Assembly: GCA_001724265.1 (NCBI GenBank)
Contig: MEDY01000095.1
Span: forward strand, 1 to 64,000
Direction: 5' to 3'
DNA length: 64,000 nucleotides
DNA from: Rhizaria sp. SCN 62-66
Lineage: Eukaryota > Rhizaria, unplaced
Shown here: positions 48,625-60,300 of the stretch, piece by piece
Layout of the letters: each line of letters opens with the position of its first letter
Numbering within the stretch: position 1 is the stretch's first letter
Position numbers and translations under genes: made by a program
Notes under the pieces: model-generated
The model's database searches: none
Told to the model about the DNA's origin: nothing
What the model saw: only the letters and a program-made list of their open reading frames with translations

Positions 48625-51600
48625 TCACATGTACGCCCTTTGGTCCTCCTTAACATCGTTGTTACTCGGCTTCTGTCCGTGAGCAACGACCTCGCCCATC
48701 GGCAGCTTCACCGGCCGAATCACCTTGCCCCCACGGTTGAGGTTGGCGTTTGCGCCCTTGTTGGCGTCGCGCAGCACATCGTCAAGCGCCTCTTCATCCT
48801 TGTTGTCGGTCTCGCTTGCAGTTGCGGCGGCGAGTGCAGCGGCGTCTTGCTGCGCCAGAGCTAGCGCGGCCTCCGCAGAGCTAACAGTCGCGCTCGCGCT
48901 CGTCTTGATGCCAGCAGCACTGCTCGCTTGCGGGTGGCTACGAGCGCGACTGTGCGTGCTTGCGCTAGCGCTCGCGCGGGCTTCAGTCTGGCGCTGCGCC
49001 CACGCGCGCGCCTGCCCCATTGCACTCGCACTGCGTTGCTCCTCTTGCTGCTGCTGTTGCTGCTGCTGTTGTTGCTGCAGTCTCTGCTGCAGTTGTTGCC
49101 GCTGCTGCAGTCTCTGCTGCTGTTGTTGCTGCTGCAGTCTCTGCTGCTGTTGCTACTGCTGTTGTTGCTGTTGCTGTTGCTGCTGTTGCTGATGTTGCTG
49201 CTGCTGCAGCAGTCTCTGCTGCAGCTGTTGTTGCTGCAGCTGTTGTTGCTGCTGTTGCTGTTGCTGCAGCTTCTGTTGGTGGTGCCCGCGGCCACTGCTG
49301 CGACTCTGGCTGCGCTCGCGCTCGTTCTCATCCACCGGCACAGTCACGGGCACAGGGACAACCGACGCAGGCATTGCAACGCCGTCGCGCGCCGCCGCGG
49401 CCGACGCAGTGCGGACGAGATCAGCGCCCACTGGCAGCGTCTGCCGCAGCCGCTCGCGCAGCACGCCGCCCAGTCCCTCGCTGTTGCCCACACCGGCGTC
49501 TGCACTCACGCTGCCGCGCTTAACGCCACTGGTGTTAATGGGCGTGGACATTACTGTCCCAAGCTGATAGCCGCAGCCGCTGCTGGCTTCCACCGCACCG
49601 GCGCTTCCCTTGCCAGCGGCGGTGGCTGCGGCGCGTGCGTAGCTGCTCGAAGGCCTGGGCGCGCGCCGGAGCTGCTTGCGCACTTCGACAAGCGCGTGCG
49701 CAAGGCCGGCGCGGGTGCGAAAGTCAAGCCGCGTGTCAACGACGCCGGCGCGGGCGAGTCGCCTGCGGAACAGCAGCGCGCGCGCCGTCACAGCGGCTGC
49801 AGCGGCTGCCGCTGCCTCAGGACTCGCACCGCCCGCGGTCACAGCAGCAGCGGCAGCGGCGGGCGACAGAGGGCCCCGCAGTCGCAGAGACTTGCTGCTG
49901 GTGTTGACGGTCAAGTTGCTTGGACTTGAGCCTGTGAACTCGCCGATGCGCTTCTTGAGCCAGTGGACAAAGCCTTTGGACTTCTTCGGACCCGCTGGAG
50001 CTTCGGCAACAGTAGCAGTAGCAACTGCAGGGCTACTGGCCGTTAAGCTGCTACTCTCGCCACCTTGGCCCGGCGACTGCGGCTGTGGGGTGTCACCACT
50101 GGGCACAATGTTACCACCAGCGCCGACACCACTGATCATGATTGAGCTCACGGTCACGTCGTTCTCCTCTTCATCCTCTTCCTGTGAAGACTTCTGCTGA
50201 CGCTCGCGCTCACGGATATCCTTTGCCTTCTCACTCACAGCTGCAGCAGCGTTAACGCCGCCAAGGCGCCGGGCGCGTGCCGCATCAATGCTCGCGCGCA
50301 CGTTAGGCGGCACCGCGCAGCGCGCGAGCGGGGCCCGCAGTTTGCGCGGCGGCGCGGGCGGCCTTAGCGCGCGGCGACCCGCAGCCAGCACAGCTGCAAA
50401 GCCGGGGCGGCGGCGCGGGTCGTCTTGCGGACCGCTGAGCAGCACCAGAGAGGTTAGCCGCTCGCGCAGCGGCAGGCGCTGGCGCAGATAGCGCGCGCGG
50501 GCTGGTAACGGCACGTGGCGCAGGCGCGCGCGCGCCTGGGCCATAACGCGCGGACTAAAGCGGCGCGGGCCGCCAAGGCGGTAGTCACTGATGACGCGGC
50601 CGCTCTGCAGTGTGTACGCACCCTGCGACGCGCGCGACTGCAGCAGCTTAGATCGCTCGCTGACACTCATCCCCGTGGTGTTTACGCTAGAACTGGCGCT
50701 CGCGCTGGAACTATCGACAGTCGTGGCTCTGCCGCTAGCGCTGTCCTTGTCTGCGTTTGTGGCAGTGGGCCTGAGACTCTTGCGCGCGTTGCGGAGCGCG
50801 AGCCCGAACGTCCGTATGTTAAGCCGCCGCGGGTCTGTGCGCGGCGCAGATGTGAGTGCGATCACAGTGGGCACAGAGCGCTCAAGAATGGGTCGACGCC
50901 ACGGCATGTTGAGCGGTTGCTGCTGGGGCCGGAAGAAGGCAGCGTCAGCTGTGCTCTTGCTTTGTGTGTCAGCGCTGGAGCCTGCTCTTGACGCCCTTGC
51001 GCTGGTAGCAGGCGCCGGCGACAAATTGAGCGCATTGCGCACCTTGTCCATCAAGCCAGCACCACCGGCACTGCTGCTTGCAGTGCTGCCGCTGCTGCTG
51101 ACAACGTCCTTACCATTGCCGCCCGCTTGAATGTTGTTCATGTTAAGGAACGCGGGGTAGACCGTGCGCAGCGAGTTCTTGACCGCGCGCAGTGACTGCG
51201 CAAACCCGACCCGCATGCGCGGATCAATCGGGCCGAGACCAAGCCGCGGCCGCGCCGGCACAAAGCCTGTCGGCAGCGCAAAAACGGTGCCCGCAAGAGA
51301 GCGGCGGACGTGCAGAGGGGCCGGGCGCCGCAACTTTGCGCGCGTCACGGCGAGCGAGGCCAGGAAGCCTACGGGGTCAGAACGGCGCGGATCTTGCGGC
51401 AGGATAGGCAGGTCCCAGCGGTCCTAAGCAAAAGTGTACAAACATTTAAAAAACATCAATTATTAGGAGGGAAACATAAATCGACATGAAATGACGTTGC
51501 CAAAAAGTATTGACATCATATGTTAACGTACGTGCGCATGCCTCACTAAGTGAGCCTCCTTACTCTTGGACACGCCAATAAACAGCTTCTTCACAGCCTC

Positions 51601-54600
51601 ACTCAGCCCACCACTGCCACGGTCGGCCACGCCACTGCCTACGACGGAGCCCGCGACCGCAGCGCTGCTGTGGTAAGAACACTCCTCCGGACTCACGTGC
51701 CGCAGCGCGGCTTTGCCCCGCTCCAGCGCACGGCGGAACTCGCACACGTTGCTGCGCATGTCACCCTCGCCCTGCCGGCTCAACGCCAGCGAGGTGGCAA
51801 ACCCGCGCAGCCAGAGCGGCGCCTGACCCGGCGTGCGCACGTGCCGCAGCGCCGCCCGCACGCGACGCAGCTCCTTTGCAAAGCGTCCAGCCGCGAGCCG
51901 ATCGTTGCCTGCTCCGGCGACGCGCGGGTCGCGCGGCCGCGGGTGCTTGAGCCCGTCAGCAAGGCGGTATCGCACTTCGCCGCGCGTGGGCGTGTCGCTG
52001 CGGCCGCGGCGCGCCTCGCGCTCAGAGTCTGCCAGTCCCCAGCGCGCTGCCTGTGAGATGGCGGCCGACACAAGCTCGCTCCGCAACGCGGGGCCGTTGA
52101 AGTAGCGACAGTCGAACAGCGATACTGGGCGCAGACGCGCGTAACCACGCCTCAGAGCGACCTCAAACGCGGACGGAAAGCAGCGCGGGTCCGGGCAGCG
52201 CGCGCGCAGCGTTGAGCAGCAGTCAGGACGGGTCTGGCGCGGCAGCACGGGACGCAGGAGCTTCTTGGCGGCAATCAGCGCCGCCTGAAACGACGCCGGG
52301 TGAGACCGCAGCGGGCACGCGCGCATACTGCTGCGCTGTGACTTAGTCATGCCGCTCCCACTAATGCTGCTGCTATCTGGGGCCAATACCTTAGGCTGTT
52401 GTGAGGCGTCGTCGGCAGCGCGCAGGGCGGCCAGTGCGCCGCTTGCATTACGGCACTCGATCTCCTTGTTTGTCAGGCCCTGCGCTAGAGCGGCTTCGCG
52501 TTCCGTGCGCGCGCGTGCGCAGAGCGCCATCCGCTGCCCGTGGCGCGCCGCGCGCGCGGCCAGCTCGCGCACGTATTCGCGCTCCTCGGCCAGACTGCAT
52601 CCAATGCTCCCGAGCGCGGCACCGGGGCCCGCCGCGGCTACGGCGTCCTCGGCCTCGCTCTCGCTCGCGCTCGCGCTGTCGCAAGACTCGTCGTCGGAGT
52701 GGCCATGCGCGGGCGAGCGCCCGTGGGCGGCCGTGCGGCGGTTTGCGTGCCACAGCGCGCGCCAGCGCTGGCGCAGCTGCCGACGCTGAGCGCGCGCTGC
52801 GGCGGCCACGCCCACGGGCTGAGCCGCGGCAGCGGCGGAAGTTATGGGGGCCGACTGCGCGCGGGCTAGGGCGGTGTCACAGCGCAGCAACGCGGCAAGT
52901 GCGGCGGCCTCTAGCTCAGTAGAGCTGCCGGCGGCCCCTGTCGCGTTAGCGGAGTCGATGATTGGAGTCGGGAGGTCAGGACTCGCGTTGCCAACGCCAG
53001 TGCTTGAGTCACTGCTGTCAACGTGCACCGCGGTTTTCGTATTGTTGTAGATGGGCAACTGGCCGAGACTAGACCGCTTCAGAAACGCATCGATGTTGCC
53101 TGCGCTGCTCTTGCTCTCGCTTCTACTTTGGCCGTGTCTGCGCCCAGCCGCGTTCTTGGCGGGCGTGGACAGCGCAGAGAACCGGCGCAGTGCGTGGCAG
53201 TCGTCCAGCGCCGCAAAAAAGGCCGCGGGCGTGCGCAGGACAACTGCGAGTTCGGCGGCCGCGGCGGCGTCGGCGGCAGCGCGCGGTGACTTGAGCGCCG
53301 CCACTGCGCGTGCTTGTAGAGGCATGCGCTATGTGCTACTCTGCGGCCCTTGCTTGTCTTGCCCCTGCTGCGCACAGTAGGTTGAGAGCAGAGAGTCAGG
53401 ACTTGCAGCGCTCGCGTGCGTGGCGGCTGTGGCTGCCGTGGCTGAGAGGCGACGAGTGGGCATGATCGGCGAGTGGCGCGCGTTAATCGTGGTGCTAGCA
53501 TGGGGGTCACCGCGGACATCTTGGCCACTTGTGTAAGGCGCACTTGCGTGTTGCGACGCCGATAATGGCGTCAGCACCAGCGGCCCTCTTTTGTTTGAGC
53601 GCTCACCAGACCCCGAGGCAATGTTGATGGTGCTGTCCGGCGGAAGTGACACCGTCAGCATGTCGTTCGTGCGAGGAACACCTTGGTTATCGCTAGCGCT
53701 GCCACTTACGCTGGTAAATCCGCCGCTAGTAACGCGTTGCGCAGCCGGGCGAGCCATCGCGTTGTTGTTGTTTGTGAGTACCGAGTCAGTGTGAGCGCCG
53801 GGCAGCGAGGGCGACAGACGCTGCGCACGTGCGCGCACACGCGCCGCCGCAACGGCAGCGGCATCAGACGCGCGCATATCACTCTCGTCTTCCTCCTCGC
53901 CGTCGCTGTCGTGGTAGCCGCGCGGCACGCTCGGCGCGATGTTCATCGCGCTGGTGCTATCAGCGCCGGGGATGCCGCCGCGAGCGTCAGTCTTGTTGTT
54001 CTCAGTGCTGTCATCGACCTCGTGCTTAGCATCGTCCTTGCCCTGCGGCGCGGGCTTGCTGCTGCCCGCGCCGGTGTCCTTTGTTGCGTCACCGGTTGTG
54101 TCACGACGCAGCATCATCACCGTATACTCGCGGACCGGCCGGCGCGCGCGCTCAGTGGGGGTCTCGGCCAGCGCACGTAGCACCGCAGTGGAGTCACGTT
54201 GCCGCGCGCGCGCTGAGGGCGGCGGCAGAGGCAACGTTGGGAACGCATGCATACCAGCGGCAGCTGTGGGAGTTGCTGTAGGTGTTGCAGCAGTTGCGAA
54301 CGAGCTGGCAGCGGGGGTAAGCGGAATTCGAGTGGAAGTGGAGGGGGCGACACGGGGTGTGCTTGAGGTACCGTGTGCGGGCTTGTGCTTTGCGCTGTTA
54401 ACAGCAGCAGGAGTAAGTTGCACAGCGGCAGTAGCCGGGGGCTCCGTTGCGCTGCAACTAGAATCCGAAACAAGACCAGGGCAAGTGGTGATGCAGTGTG
54501 AGACGGAGGAAGCATCAGGAGAAGCAATGATCGATTGAATGAGCAAACGTACGGGCGGTTTCGATTGCGGGCGTTATGAGGCCGGCTTAAAAACGTAGAC

Positions 54601-54686
54601 GCAAGAGGAAGACGGTCGTTTTCCTGCACAAGCGCGTCAAGAGAAGACTGAAACTCGCGCTCTTGCGCCGAGATAGAGTTGCCCAT
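48625..54686 (-). CDS. Protein with myristoylation-type N-terminus and about ten DPRR/F-L-LR repeats; two in-frame TAGs
   Basis: Exons 54686-54553, 54457-51532 and 51423-48625; introns 95 and 108 bp with donor GTACGT; TGA stop; 1,952 residues if TAG is sense (codons 421 and 1777). It begins MGNSISAQE, a good N-myristoylation signal. Between residues 760 and 1610 there are about ten copies of a helical motif, often after DPR or DPRR, of the form F-x3-L-x2-[G/A/R]-x3-LR-x-[V/P]: FQAALIAAKKLLRPV, FEVALRRGYARLRPV, FAKELRRVRAALRHV, FRRALERGKAALRHV, FAQSLRAVKNSLRTV, FGLALRNARKSLRPT, FAAVLAAGRRALRPP and others. It recalls actin-binding WH2 motifs, but has one extra residue between the Gly position and the LR pair, so I do not assign it. 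The C-terminus has a long Gln/Arg/Leu tract (49040-49290) and a charged tail ending DQRAYM. Confidence 0.8.
49040..49290 (-). repeat. Long CAG/CAA-rich tract with AGACTGCAG interruptions
   Basis: The coding strand encodes Gln runs broken by repeated Arg-Leu pairs (CAG AGA CTG CAG) at least four times, pointing to local duplication of a CAG-AGACTG unit. The in-frame TAG at 49153-49155 lies in the middle of the tract. Confidence 0.85.
49153..49155 (-). other. In-frame TAG codon inside a polyglutamine run
   Basis: Codons read CAA CAG CAG TAG CAA CAG CAG CAG AGA CTG. The frame is shared on both sides and stays open downstream to TGA at 48625-48627. Confidence 0.9.
53329..53331 (-). other. In-frame TAG codon in the repeat-protein gene
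   Basis: Codons read AGT AGC ACA TAG CGC ATG CCT CTA. The frame is open for about 375 codons before (to the splice acceptor) and about 600 after. The surroundings are GC-rich coding DNA with no intron signals. Confidence 0.85.
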
Positions 54687-55771
54687 TGCTGGAGTCAGAC
54701 AAGGGCCAGACCGCAACTTGAAATTCGATGCCTAGTGAAGACTGAAAGCAATGATATTTAAGAAACAGGTTGCTAAATTAGCATTGTTTTTAAAAATACA
54801 AAGATCTTACTTGAAGTAGCTTTTGTTCGGTGGGGACTTAATTTGTTCAAGTTAACTTGAGTTCTTGCCCAAGCGTAGCATCGTGTCATCTGCGCACAGT
54901 CACAACGTCATGACCGTGGGAAAAACTTTAAGCGTCAATTTAGACAGGATCTATGATGATATACTGAGTGCACACAAGATTTCTCAATGAGACTGCATCT
55001 TTACAATGCGTGTCTGCGCAGTAGTAGGCCAATCCTAGCTCTTCGACCACTTTCATCGTTTTTCTGAGCAGCTGGAAGCACGCTCACAGTCATGGATTGG
55101 AGACGCAAGGGGTTGAAAAAGGTTAAGTACTTTTATTCTTAAAACAGTTACCATTATTCATAAAAAACAGTGCGTTTTTCTTTGAGCTCTATCTTGGCAC
55201 GTCCAAATACAGACTCAATTGATTCTAAGTAGTGCAGTCGCAGTCGAAAGACAGGAGAGGAAACTGTGTGCTTGTGGACGGAGACAATGACACACAGCGA
55301 TAAATAACGCATTAGACACAGAGAGAGTTACAATATGGCTGGAAATCAAAAGCCAATCACAATCTTCCGTGACATTGCCACAGCACCGCAACGAACGCAC
55401 TCCGATGGATATCCAGAGGGCAACTTGCGTTAGTAATGTTCACAACGGACAGGTAATATGTGCTACATACATTGATGAGCCATTAGAGACACGTTACAAC
55501 ACGGAACATCAATGAGCTCAGCACAGTGCAGATGACACTATCCACCGTGCGGTTCACGACGTGATCGTTCCTGTTCCGATATCCCTGTTTCTGAGTCACA
55601 CTTTCACTTGCGATAGTTTGCACAAACAATAAACACACTCGATATTAAACCACAGACGCAAAATAATTCAAAAAACAAAGCCTGAGATGCTATCAGATTA
55701 CCTTAGAAGCATCAACGAATTACATTCAGCGGTGAGTTTGATTCTCGCACACCGTAGAGTTTGCATTCACT
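54687..55771. other. Long AT-rich spacer (1,085 bp) between tandem genes
   Basis: It contains the 5' region of the repeat-protein gene and the 3' region of the last gene. Near-matches to the dispersed motif occur (for example cacagtcac and atgaccgtggg near 54895-54925, and gctcacagtcat near 55082). No ORF with family features and no RNA gene was recognised. Confidence 0.45.
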
Positions 55772-57326
55772 TTACGCGTCTGCAACCATGAGCTCCACAG
55801 CAGCCCGCATGACCCGCGTGGCTTCGGCGAGGGCAGCGTCGCTCGCGCCGCTGATAGCGCCGTCAATCTGACTCAGCAGCGCGCCAACACCGAGACCGGC
55901 GGCCGTGCCGTCGTCGTCCTCCTCCTCGCAGTCGCCGTCCTCATCCTCGTCTTCGTTGTCTTCGCTGCCGGTCTCGGCACAGTGCTCTCCGCCGCTGCCG
56001 TCATGGCTCGCCAACGGAATCGGCGCGGGAGCAGCGAAGCGGAACACCGGCACCACGGCGACGGCGGCGGGGGCTACAGTCGCGGCGACGGCCCGCATGT
56101 TCGCGGTGATGGGCGACGTGACGATGACGGGATTCGACCGCGCGACCGAGGCCGCGGCCACGCTGCTGTTCGCGTTCTGGCTGCTCCCGCCGACACTGCT
56201 GTTGCCCTTGATGCTGCCGTTATTACTGCTACTGCTGCTGCCACGGCCTTTGCCGTCGTCGCCGCAGCTGCCGATCAGCGCGCGCGCGGCCGCCGCAGTG
56301 GCCTCGCGCGCGGCGTCGGCGCGCGGGCCTGGCGGCGCAGCGAGCGCGCGCGGGAGCACGGCTGCCACGGCTCTCACTACGGCTAGCAGGCGCGCGTGCG
56401 GGGACAGCCTCGCAAGGTCGCCGGCCCCCGCAGCGGCGGCGTTGTGCACGTAGGCGGCGCCGGAGAGCGTGCCGGCCCAGACGGGCGCGGGGGCATCGGG
56501 TGCGAGCGCCGAGGCCAGCGCGGCCAGCGACTGCGCCAGCGCCGCGCCCACGCCGCCCGTCGCGGCCACAGCGCTGACCGACGCCGCCGCCGCTGCCGCC
56601 GCTGCAGTCTGTTGCTGCTGCTGCAGCTGCTGATGTTGCGAGCTGTGGCTGCTGCTGTTGTTGTACAGCAGCGTTTGCTCTGCGGAGCGCACGGTCTGGA
56701 TCAGCCTGCTGTTGGCGTCTGAGCGCGAGCGTCGGTGCGGGCTCATCGGCGACAGCGCGGTTTTAGCACTGCCACTCGCGCCGACACCGACATCGCCACC
56801 GCTGCCGCTGACGCTGGCACTGGCGTAGCTGGCGTGCGCGGCCTTGGAGTCGAGGATGGAGATGATGCGGGTGAGCACGCCGCGCAGGTGCTGCTGCCGG
56901 ACATTGAGGTACGCCGCGTCGCTCGCGCTCAACCTGCCGGCCGCAGCAGCAACCGCAGCGCCGCTGGTGTCGTTGTCACTGCGGACAGGGACGACGCCGC
57001 CCGCCGCCGCGGTGGCGGTGATGGCGGCGGCGTCGAAAGACAGCGACATGGGCCCCGCGATCGAGGCGGGCCCGCGGTAGCCGCTGCCAGTGACGTACAA
57101 CGCCTCAGAGCCGTACTTGGAGCCGCTGATGTCGCCGCTGCCACTGAAGCCCGCCGCGGACATCGTGTCGTAGTTGCCACTGCTGCCTGTGCCCGTCCCG
57201 GTGCCCGACCCAGTGCCAGGACCAGGGGCGGCGACTGGAGCAGCGACAGCGCCGCTCGCGTTGTAGTTGGCGTTTTGGCCATTTAGGAGCGGCGTGTTCC
57301 AGAATTGTCTGCCACTCGCGCCGTCC

Positions 57327-57359
<33 letters not shown>

Positions 57360-60300
57360 AGTTGCACGGAACCATGCACGCGCTCCACAGCGGCGGCTAG
57401 CGCCGCGGCGGCCGCGGCGGCCTCGGTCGGAGAGTAGGACGGGAGCGAGAACATCGGCGTCACCAGCAGCGGGTTCCCGCCAATGGTGTTCCCGTTGCTG
57501 TGGCCCTGGCTGCTGAGGTTCAGAGGCGCCAGACCGGCGCGCGGCGGCGGCAGCAGACTGACGGGCGTCGCAGTCACCGCTGCCAAGTCGGCGCCTCCGT
57601 ACATCTCATGGCCGCGGGCATGGCCGTAGCCGTTGAGGCATTCGGGACCGCTACCGACGGAAGTTAGGCCGCTACCGATGGAAGTCAGGCCGGAACGCGA
57701 GGTCGACGGCGCGTGCCCGGGCATGAGCGTGACGCCCGCGAAGGGCGTCGGCAGCGTGGTCCCCGCAACAGAGCCCGGCGTCTGCGTCGCCAGTCCCCCG
57801 AACGCCCCCGCGCCGCCGTGGTGGGCACCGGCGCCGGTGCCGGTGCCGGCGTGAAGGTGTACACTGGCGTGCGCGTGCGCGCCAGAGCCGGGGGTAATAA
57901 AGGTGGGCAGCGCGGCCGCGGTGTCGTCGGCCGAGGCGGCGGCGGAGAGGGGAACCGCGAGCGACTTCACAGCATTGGCAGCAGCAGAGGCGGCGTTGGC
58001 GCTGTGGTGGCCGTTGTTGGCGACCGACAGCGGCGAGCCATAGTTGCCATTGTTGTTGTGACCGTTGCCGTTGCCGCTGCCGTTGCCGTTGCCGTTGTTC
58101 CCGGTGTTGTGATTGTTGTTGTGGCGCGGGAGAAGCGGGAAGCGGGCGGTGGGCGCGGCGACGGGCGGCGACTGCGTGGCGGGCTGCATCGCCAGCGACG
58201 CCAGCGTCTGCAGCGTCGTCGCCAGCAGCCCAGCGCCGCGCGCGCCGCCGGGGCTGCCGCCGCTGCCGGGGGTAGCCACAGCGCCAGAGCCAGGGGTGGC
58301 GGGGCTGGTGACGGTGTTGCCGGGGGTCGTGACGCCGCTGCCGAGAGCAATCGCGCCCATGCCGGCAGTACCGTTGCCGCTGCTATGGCTGTGGGGCGCG
58401 ACCGCGGGCCAGACGAAGCGCGTCTCGCCGGCAGCGACGGCCTCGCTGGGGGACTGCGCGCCGGTGCCTGCCGCGCCACCCGCGCCCGCGCCCGCGGTGG
58501 CAGTGGCGTTGGCGGCCGCGCCGGGCGTGGTGTTCGATGCGGTGTAGGGCGACTCGGGCACCGGCGGGACAACCGGGAACATGTGCCCGTGCGTGCCGCC
58601 GTAGCTGTAGCCGTAGTGCCCATGTCCGTGGCCGTGGTCGTGCCCGTGACCGTGTCCGTAGGGGTGAACGGAGTGGCCGTACGTCACGGCCGCGGTGACG
58701 TGGTGGTGGTTGCCGCTGCTGTTGCTGCGGTGGTGGCCGCCGTATTGCCCGCGGTTCTGCGCTGCCGCCGCCGCCGTGGCCGCGGCCGACAGCGGCAGGC
58801 GCGCCGTGACCGAGGACGGCACGGAGCCGGGCGACGTGGCCGACAGCGATGGCGGCACCGACGACAGCGACGCACTCACCGCGGACCGCGTCGGAGACGA
58901 TGGCCCGTGTCCAAGTCCGTGTCCATGGGTGACGCCGCCGCCGTTGACGGCGTTGCCGGCGGTGGCGGCGCTGCGGCGTCTAGACACGGACCCCGGCGCG
59001 TGGCGGCGGCGCCGGCGCACGCCGCGGCTGCCGCTGTCGCCGGTGCCCAGCGAGGGCACCACAAGCAGCGGCGACAGCAGCTGGTGGTGGCTGCTGTGGG
59101 ACGCCGCCACGGCGCTCAGGTCGCCGTTCGCGACCGCGACGGCGGCGCTCTTGGCGGCCGCCGCGTGGGCCGCGGCCGCGGCGGCCTCAGCGGCGGCGGC
59201 CTCGGCGCGCGCGGTCGCGGCCTGGCCGGCGCCGATGACTGCGCGCAGGGCCGCCTTGATCCCCGCCAGCGCGCCGGGCTCCATGCGGCCTAACTTTGGC
59301 GCACTCGCAACATCGGCAGCCTCGGCAGCAGCCGTCGTGTCGTCAGTCTTGGCCTCAACAGTCTCGACCGTGACAGTGACGCCTGTAGCCTTCTCGGCCG
59401 CCGGCTCCGCCGTGGCGTGCGCCTTGGCCGCCGCGGTGGTGAGCACGGAGCCGATGCGACGCAGCACCGAGCGTAGGCGGTCGCGCTTGGCCTCGGCCTC
59501 GGCCAGCGAGAGGAAGCGCCCGTCGACCCAGTGGCCCAGCGCGCCGTCCGGCCCGCACTCCGGCGCGGGTCCGCGCGCGTGCGCCGCCGCCTCCGCCGCC
59601 GCCTCGGCCGCAGCCGCCGCCACGCGCTCCGCCTCGGCCGCCGTGGCGGCTGCTGCCGCGACGATTTCGGGGCTCACACCGCTGCTACCATCGGCGGCAG
59701 TGGCGGCGGCGCAACCGGCGGCGGCGTTTCTGGCGACGTCGGCGGGGTCGATCGAGATGACGGCGCGGGTGGGGGCGGGCATGATGGGCGTGAAGGCCGA
59801 AAGGTGCAGCATCGGCGACAGCGGGTCACCGTCGCCCTCCAAATCGTAGCTCACGCCCGCGCTGTAGCGGTCGGCGAAGTTGGGCGTGGCGGCCCCGCTA
59901 CCGCCGCCGCCGCCGACTAAGACGACGCCCGCGACCGAGGCACGCCCGCGGACGCGTCCGTGGCTGTGGCCGTGCGCGCCCGCGGCTGCGGCGCCCGCGC
60001 GGCGCCCGCGGCCGCCGCCAATGCGCGCGCGCGCGGGGGCGTCGACCGAGCCCGGCACAAAGCCGGGCGTGCCGAAGACTAGATCCAGCGCGCCCGCGCC
60101 GCCGGGGAAGCCGGGCGTATGACTGGGCCCACCGTGGCTGCCATGGCCGTGACCGTGGCCGTGGCCGTATGTGTGCGTGGGCACGGAGAGGATGGTGACT
60201 GACTTGCGTTCAGCCGTGAAGCCCGGCGGCGGCGGCATCGTGTCGCCGCCGCCGCTGGCGCCAGTCGGCGCGGCGGCGTTGGCAGCTGCTGCTGCGGCGG

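Noticed and set aside
49040-49290. CAG-rich array considered as a CRISPR-like or satellite array
   Set aside because: Units are irregular codon repeats encoding Gln and Arg-Leu inside an open frame; there are no spacers of constant length.
55001-55460. Possible small RNA or small ORF in the longest spacer
   Set aside because: I could not find tRNA A/B boxes, a 5S-like pattern or a conserved short peptide; only scattered short ORFs typical of AT-rich DNA.
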